In this document: positions 21,884 through 23,762 of the stretch, one piece after another | How the letters are laid out: each line of letters begins with the position of its first letter | How positions within the stretch are numbered: position 1 is the stretch's first letter | Source: Gammaproteobacteria bacterium | Lineage (GTDB): Bacteria; Pseudomonadota; Gammaproteobacteria; S144-34 | Assembly (NCBI GenBank): GCA_015494165.1 | Contig: WGBS01000116.1 | Span: forward strand, 1 to 23,762 | Length of the DNA: 23,762 bases | Direction of reading: 5' to 3' | Program-made: the position numbers and the translations under genes | Notes under the pieces: model-generated | What the model was told of the DNA's origin: nothing | The model's database searches: none | Seen by the model: only the letters and a program-made list of their open reading frames with translations

Positions 21884-23222
21884 CGACGACCGGGACCTGC
21901 TGCGCCTGCTGGCCCTGCGGCTCGAGGCAGCCGGCTACGAGGTCGCCACCGCCGAGAGCGGCGAGGCCGCCCTCGGCTGGCTCGCCAGCGACCGCCCGGA
22001 CCTCATCATCACCGACCTGCGCATGGAGGGCATGGACGGGATGCGCCTGTTCGAGGCCGTGCGCGCGCGCGACGCGACGCTGCCCGTCATCATCCTCACC
22101 GCCCACGGCTCCATCCCGGAGGCGGTCGAGGCCACGCGCCGCGGCGTCTTCGGCTTCCTCACCAAGCCCTTCGACAGCGCCGAGCTGCTGCGCGAGGTCG
22201 AGCGCGCCGTCGGCCTCGGCGCCGCGCCCGCCGAGGGCGAGGACGGCGGGGACGGCGGCTGGCGCGAGGGCATCGTCACCGCGAGCCCCGCCATGGAGGA
22301 GGTCCTGCGCCGCGCGCGCCTCGTCGCCCGCAGCGAGGCGAGCGTGCTGATCCGCGGCGAGAGCGGCACCGGCAAGGAGCTGCTCGCGCGCGCCATCCAC
22401 CGCGCGAGCCCGCGCGCCGCGCGCCCCTTCGTCGCCGTCAACTGCGGCGCCATCCCGGAGCCGCTGCTCGAGTCCGAGCTCTTCGGCCACCGCAAGGGCG
22501 CCTTCACGGGGGCGACGCACGACCACGAGGGGCTGTTCCAGGCCGCCGACGGCGGCACCGTCTTCCTCGACGAGATCGGCGACATGCCGCTCGCCCTCCA
22601 GGTCAAGCTCCTGCGCGTGCTGCAGGAGCGCAGGGTGCGCCCCGTGGGCTCGGTCGAGGCCGTGCCGGTGGACGTGCGCATCCTCTCCGCCACGCACCGC
22701 GACCTCGATGCCGAGATCGCCGCGGGCCGTTTCCGCGAGGACCTCTACTACCGCATCAACGTGGTGACGCTCGAGCTGCCGCGGCTCGCCGACCGCCGCG
22801 AGGACATCCCCCTGCTCGCGCGCCACTTCCTGCGCCAGGTCGCCGCGCGCTACGGCCGGCACGTGCGCGACTTCGCCCCCGAGGCCCTGGCGCTGCTGAC
22901 GGCCGCCTCCTGGCCCGGCAACGTGCGCCAGCTCTACAACGTGGTCGAGCAGGTGGTGACGCTCTCGACCGGCCCCATCGTGCCCGAGAGCCTGGTGCGC
23001 GAGGCCCTGCGCGAGGCACCGCGCTCCATCCCCTCCTTCGCCGAGGCGCGGCGCGAGTTCGAGCGCGGCTACCTGGCGCAGGTGCTGCGCATGACGCGCG
23101 GCAACGTCAGCCAGGCCGCCCGCATCGCCGGGCGCAACCGCACCGAGTTCTACAAGCTGCTGCGCCGCTGCGGCCTCGATCCGGCGCGCTTCAAGCAGGA
23201 CGGCGGCCACGCGCGCGCCTGA
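21855..23222 (+). CDS. glrR: Sigma-54-dependent response regulator, GlrR (QseF)-like
   Basis: NtrC-family activator of 455 residues. The receiver domain (about 1-120) has the phosphorylation site Asp54 (IITDLRM) and Lys104. The AAA+ domain (about 140-380) has Walker A GESGTGKE (168-175), the sigma-54 contact loop GAFTGA (215-220) and Walker B GGTVFLDE (233-240). The Fis-type helix-turn-helix (about 415-436, RGNVSQAARIAGRNRTEFYK) matches GlrR. AGGAGA precedes the ATG, and the start lies inside the lipoprotein gene. A -24/-12 promoter and a GlrR-like inverted repeat lie just downstream, before the EF-hand gene, which is a probable target. Confidence 0.92.
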   Translation: MARGRVLLVDDDRDLLRLLALRLEAAGYEVATAESGEAALGWLASDRPDLIITDLRMEGMDGMRLFEAVRARDATLPVIILTAHGSIPEAVEATRRGVFGFLTKPFDSAELLREVERAVGLGAAPAEGEDGGDGGWREGIVTASPAMEEVLRRARLVARSEASVLIRGESGTGKELLARAIHRASPRAARPFVAVNCGAIPEPLLESELFGHRKGAFTGATHDHEGLFQAADGGTVFLDEIGDMPLALQVKLLRVLQERRVRPVGSVEAVPVDVRILSATHRDLDAEIAAGRFREDLYYRINVVTLELPRLADRREDIPLLARHFLRQVAARYGRHVRDFAPEALALLTAASWPGNVRQLYNVVEQVVTLSTGPIVPESLVREALREAPRSIPSFAEARREFERGYLAQVLRMTRGNVSQAARIAGRNRTEFYKLLRRCGLDPARFKQDGGHARA

Positions 23223-23226
23223 GCGC

Positions 23227-23244
23227 TGTCGGCGCGCGGCGACG
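23227..23244. promoter_or_regulatory. Possible GlrR binding site
   Basis: TGTC, ten bases, GACG. The site described for enterobacterial GlrR is TGTC-N10-GACA, so seven of eight fixed positions agree. It lies about 87 bases upstream of the -24 box below, within the usual distance of an NtrC-type upstream activating site. Short motifs like this can occur by chance. Confidence 0.45.
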
Positions 23245-23255
23245 CATCCGGGTCC

Positions 23256-23272
23256 GTCCGGCGCCGCCGGAC
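23256..23272. promoter_or_regulatory. Perfect inverted repeat between glrR and the EF-hand gene
   Basis: GTCCGGC, spacer GCC, GCCGGAC. It could be a second activator site or a hairpin ending the glrR transcript. There is no T-run after it. Confidence 0.35.
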
Positions 23273-23330
23273 CGGCCCGGCGGCCCGGCGGCGCGCGCAA
23301 GCCCGCGTCCCGCAAGGCCGCGGAGCCTGC

Positions 23331-23346
23331 TGGCACGGCAGATGCT
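23331..23346 (+). promoter_or_regulatory. Sigma-54 (-24/-12) promoter of the EF-hand gene
   Basis: TGGCACG-GCAG-ATGCT. The invariant GG and GC are separated by exactly ten bases, and the sequence matches the TGGCACG-N4-TTGC consensus except for one T-to-A change. The predicted start is near 23357, giving a leader of about 60 bases. It sits directly downstream of a sigma-54 activator gene. Confidence 0.65.
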
Positions 23347-23418
23347 AGCTCCCGGGTGCCGCCGCCACCGGGCGGCGCGCGGAGCCTGAGGAGTGAAAGC
23401 GGAAAAGGAGAGCACGCC

Positions 23419-23682
23419 GTGACAAGGTCGATTCTCGCAGCCCTGTGCGCCGTGGCCGCCGGGACGGCGATCGCCGCCACCACGACCATGGCGCCGTTCA
23501 AGGCGATCGACGCCAACGCCGACGGCTACATCTCGGCCGAGGAGGCCAAGGCGGTCGAGGGCCTCGCGGCCCAGTTCGAGCAGGCCGACCGCAACAAGGA
23601 CGGCCGGCTGGACCGGAAGGAGTACGAGGGCCTCACGGCCTCGACCATGGAGCGGGCCCCCGCGCCGAGCGAGGGGCGCTGA
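23419..23682 (+). CDS. Exported EF-hand domain protein
   Basis: Small 87-residue protein with an N-terminal signal peptide (TRSILAALCAVAAGTAIAA) and two calcium-binding EF-hand loops: DANADGYISAEE (about 33-44) and DRNKDGRLDRKE (about 57-68). Both have acidic or polar ligands at positions 1, 3, 5 and 12. It is probably periplasmic and binds calcium; no enzymatic domain is present. The GTG start is chosen because AAAAGGAG lies about 8 bases upstream and the signal peptide begins there, although the frame is open further upstream. It follows a sigma-54 promoter, so control by the neighbouring GlrR is likely but unproven. Confidence 0.85.
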   Translation: MTRSILAALCAVAAGTAIAATTTMAPFKAIDANADGYISAEEAKAVEGLAAQFEQADRNKDGRLDRKEYEGLTASTMERAPAPSEGR

Positions 23683-23707
23683 GCCGCTTCCTGTCGTTCT
23701 CCCCCGT

Positions 23708-23731
23708 CCCGTGGACCCGTCGGGCCACGGG
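23708..23731 (+). terminator. Hairpin after the EF-hand gene
   Basis: CCCGTGG and CCACGGG arms with a ten-base loop, 26 bases after the stop codon. No T-run follows. Confidence 0.4.
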
Positions 23732-23741
23732 GCATCCCCCC

Positions 23742-23761
23742 AGGGCCCCGCAAGGGGCCCT
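23742..23761 (+). terminator. Second hairpin with GCAA tetraloop at the window end
   Basis: AGGGCCCC and GGGGCCCT pair perfectly around a GNRA-type GCAA loop. The window ends one base later, so a T-run cannot be checked. Confidence 0.45.
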
Positions 23762-23762
23762 C

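Overview
The window is a chromosomal segment of a very GC-rich bacterium, most likely a gammaproteobacterium. The evidence is the gene order (fmdB-type zinc ribbon, DUF502, aspS, nudB, yebC, ruvC, ruvA, ruvB), the GlrK/QseG-like/GlrR two-component module, and close similarity of the encoded proteins to pseudomonad and related forms. Genus-level assignment is not possible from the sequence alone. I see no tRNA, rRNA, CRISPR array, insertion sequence or prophage.

Layout. (1) 24-4565, plus strand: a complete high-affinity phosphate system, pstS-pstC-pstA-pstB-phoU. (2) 4634-9564, minus strand: a run read right to left as a PRPP-synthetase-like gene, a DUF1614 membrane protein, a VapBC toxin-antitoxin pair, a rhomboid protease, a ClpP-fold membrane-anchored protease and a short-chain dehydrogenase. 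(3) 9673-11241, minus strand: an archaeal-type AMP/thymidine phosphorylase, which probably heads the minus-strand run. (4) 11550-14743, plus strand: FmdB-like zinc ribbon, DUF502, aspS and nudB, then nadA (14757-15896) and an alpha/beta hydrolase. (5) 16739-20070: yebC and the ruvC-ruvA-ruvB Holliday junction genes, with a heptamer-rich repeat tract before ruvC and a decayed PIN-toxin tail between ruvA and ruvB. (6) 20095-23682: sensor kinase, small lipoprotein and sigma-54 activator, then an exported EF-hand protein behind a sigma-54-type promoter.

The most unusual structure is a pair of 162-nt elements (A, 9507-9668 minus; B, 11306-11467 plus) on either side of the phosphorylase gene, in opposite orientation. 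Each folds as four hairpins in the same order. The two copies differ by six paired changes that keep base pairing, while their small open frames are not conserved. Each copy lies sense-strand upstream of a gene: A before the PRPP-synthetase-like gene, B as the 5' leader of fmdB directly behind a good promoter. They are either structured cis-acting RNAs or members of a palindromic (REP/MITE-like) DNA repeat family.

Other notable observations: degenerate tandem heptamers in at least four separate intergenic gaps, including a tract with two 58-nt hairpin units; a GlrR-like site plus -24/-12 promoter between glrR and the EF-hand gene; and the clustering of archaeal-type AMP phosphorylase with archaeal-type PRPP synthetase and a DUF1614 protein.
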